The notes below the pieces were generated by a model. That model had not been told where the DNA came from. It saw nothing but the letters and a program-made list of their open reading frames with translations, and did no database searches. A stretch of DNA of 64,000 nt, taken from NCBI GenBank assembly GCA_002482965.1, contig DLGZ01000053.1, positions 145,934 through 209,933 on the forward strand. Reading direction: 5' to 3'. A program made the translations under genes and the position numbers. Source of the DNA: Verrucomicrobiaceae bacterium UBA7681. Its GTDB lineage: Bacteria > Verrucomicrobiota > Verrucomicrobiia > Verrucomicrobiales > Verrucomicrobiaceae. Every line of letters begins with the position of its first letter. Within the stretch, counting starts at the first letter, position 1. Positions 63,553 through 64,000 of the stretch are shown in pieces.

Positions 63553-64000
63553 TCACACGCTGAACGCCCCTTCGACCAGGTTTTCCTGTTCGAGGGTGTG
63601 AATGGCTTTGGAACCGGCGGCGGGGCTGGAACTGCGCTCCCGGCCTGAGTAGCGCAGCTTGTGGTTGGAGAGCTCTTCGAGGCGCGGACGGATGTAATAG
63701 AAGGCGCCCATGTTGCGCGGCTCCTCCTGGCACCAGATCCACTTTTTCTGCGCTCGCGGATACTTGGCGACGATCTCCTTCAGCATGTCATAGTTCAGCG
63801 GGTAAAGCTGCTCGATGCGGATGATGGCGGCGTTTTTGATTTTGTGCTCTTCGCGGAAGGCCAGCAGATCATAATAGACCTTGCCGCTGCAAAGAATCAG
63901 ACGCGTGATGCGCTCGGGCGCGGCCAGCAGATTCTCGTCGTCCAGCACCTCCTTGAAGGTGGTGCCCTCAGCCATGTCGCTGAGCTTGGATACGCACTTC
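63553..64000 (-). CDS. sucA: 2-oxoglutarate dehydrogenase E1, C-terminal part
   Basis: The frame enters from the right edge, so only the final ~148 residues are present and the true start lies beyond 64000; the Met at 63975 is internal. The visible part matches the C-terminal domain of SucA/OdhA: SKLSDMAEGTTFKEVLDD, ITRLILCSGKVYYDL, IRIEQLYPLN and QKKWIWCQEEPRNMGAFYYI, then YSGRERSSSPAAGS and the closing EQENLVEGAFS. E1 decarboxylates 2-oxoglutarate with thiamine diphosphate and passes the acyl group to SucB, encoded next. Confidence 0.94.
   Translation of the reverse strand, partial: KCVSKLSDMAEGTTFKEVLDDENLLAAPERITRLILCSGKVYYDLLAFREEHKIKNAAIIRIEQLYPLNYDMLKEIVAKYPRAQKKWIWCQEEPRNMGAFYYIRPRLEELSNHKLRYSGRERSSSPAAGSKAIHTLEQENLVEGAFSV

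Overview
The window looks like a chromosomal segment of a Verrucomicrobiota bacterium, probably near Prosthecobacter/Verrucomicrobium in the Verrucomicrobiaceae. The reasons are the high GC content, several secreted DUF1501/DUF1549-DUF1553/DUF1552/DUF1592 proteins of the planctomycete-verrucomicrobial type, many Tat-exported oxidoreductases and phosphatases, a formylglycine sulfatase, a 4017-residue autotransporter-repeat protein with a PEP-CTERM sorting tail, and few Shine-Dalgarno sequences. The taxonomy is an inference from gene families. No IS element, integrase, prophage or CRISPR array is visible.

Layout. 1-2.3 kb: two related outer-membrane beta-barrel genes (the first cut by the window edge), each closed by a strong intrinsic terminator. 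2.3-10.7 kb: an IlvD/Edd-family dehydratase facing a tightly overlapped minus-strand operon (DUF1549/DUF1553 cytochrome, DUF1501, a RibK-like small protein, an esterase, pdxA). 10.8-15.2 kb: a BlaI-type repressor with twin operators and a very long BlaR1-like M56 protease sensor. 15.2-27.3 kb: the giant PEP-CTERM repeat protein. 27.4-31.8 kb: a decayed PAS protein, a divergent deoC/GntR pair around a 32-bp palindrome, a PhoPQ-type esterase-like protein and a 2-Cys peroxiredoxin.

31.9-42.1 kb: a DUF1552 gene and its usual partner, a DUF1592-type cytochrome gene, both on the minus strand. They are separated by an oppositely oriented two-gene operon that encodes a soluble HExxH metallopeptidase and a 1786-residue protein (kinase-C-lobe-like region, DUF4011, SF1 helicase, Vsr/DUF559-like nuclease fold, WGR). 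This is the best candidate in the window for an undescribed system, most likely defence.

42.1-54.3 kb: housekeeping and secreted genes: a Gfo/Idh/MocA oxidoreductase with a beta-helix protein, a PhoD phosphatase, a leucine-rich-repeat protein, a eukaryote-type UDP-glucose pyrophosphorylase, a dihaem cytochrome, an orphan 1091-residue lipoprotein and canonical ilvD. 54.3-59.2 kb: a small exopolysaccharide module (Wza-like, Wzc-like, outer-membrane barrel), a secreted orphan and tRNA-Gly(UCC). 59.4-64 kb: a sulfatase, a MutT/MTH1-like Nudix enzyme overlapping a DUF502 membrane protein, then sucB and the 3' end of sucA.

Together the genes suggest a heterotrophic bacterium with a large exported degradative and cell-surface repertoire, sugar-acid, deoxynucleoside and TCA metabolism, and one accessory putative defence island.
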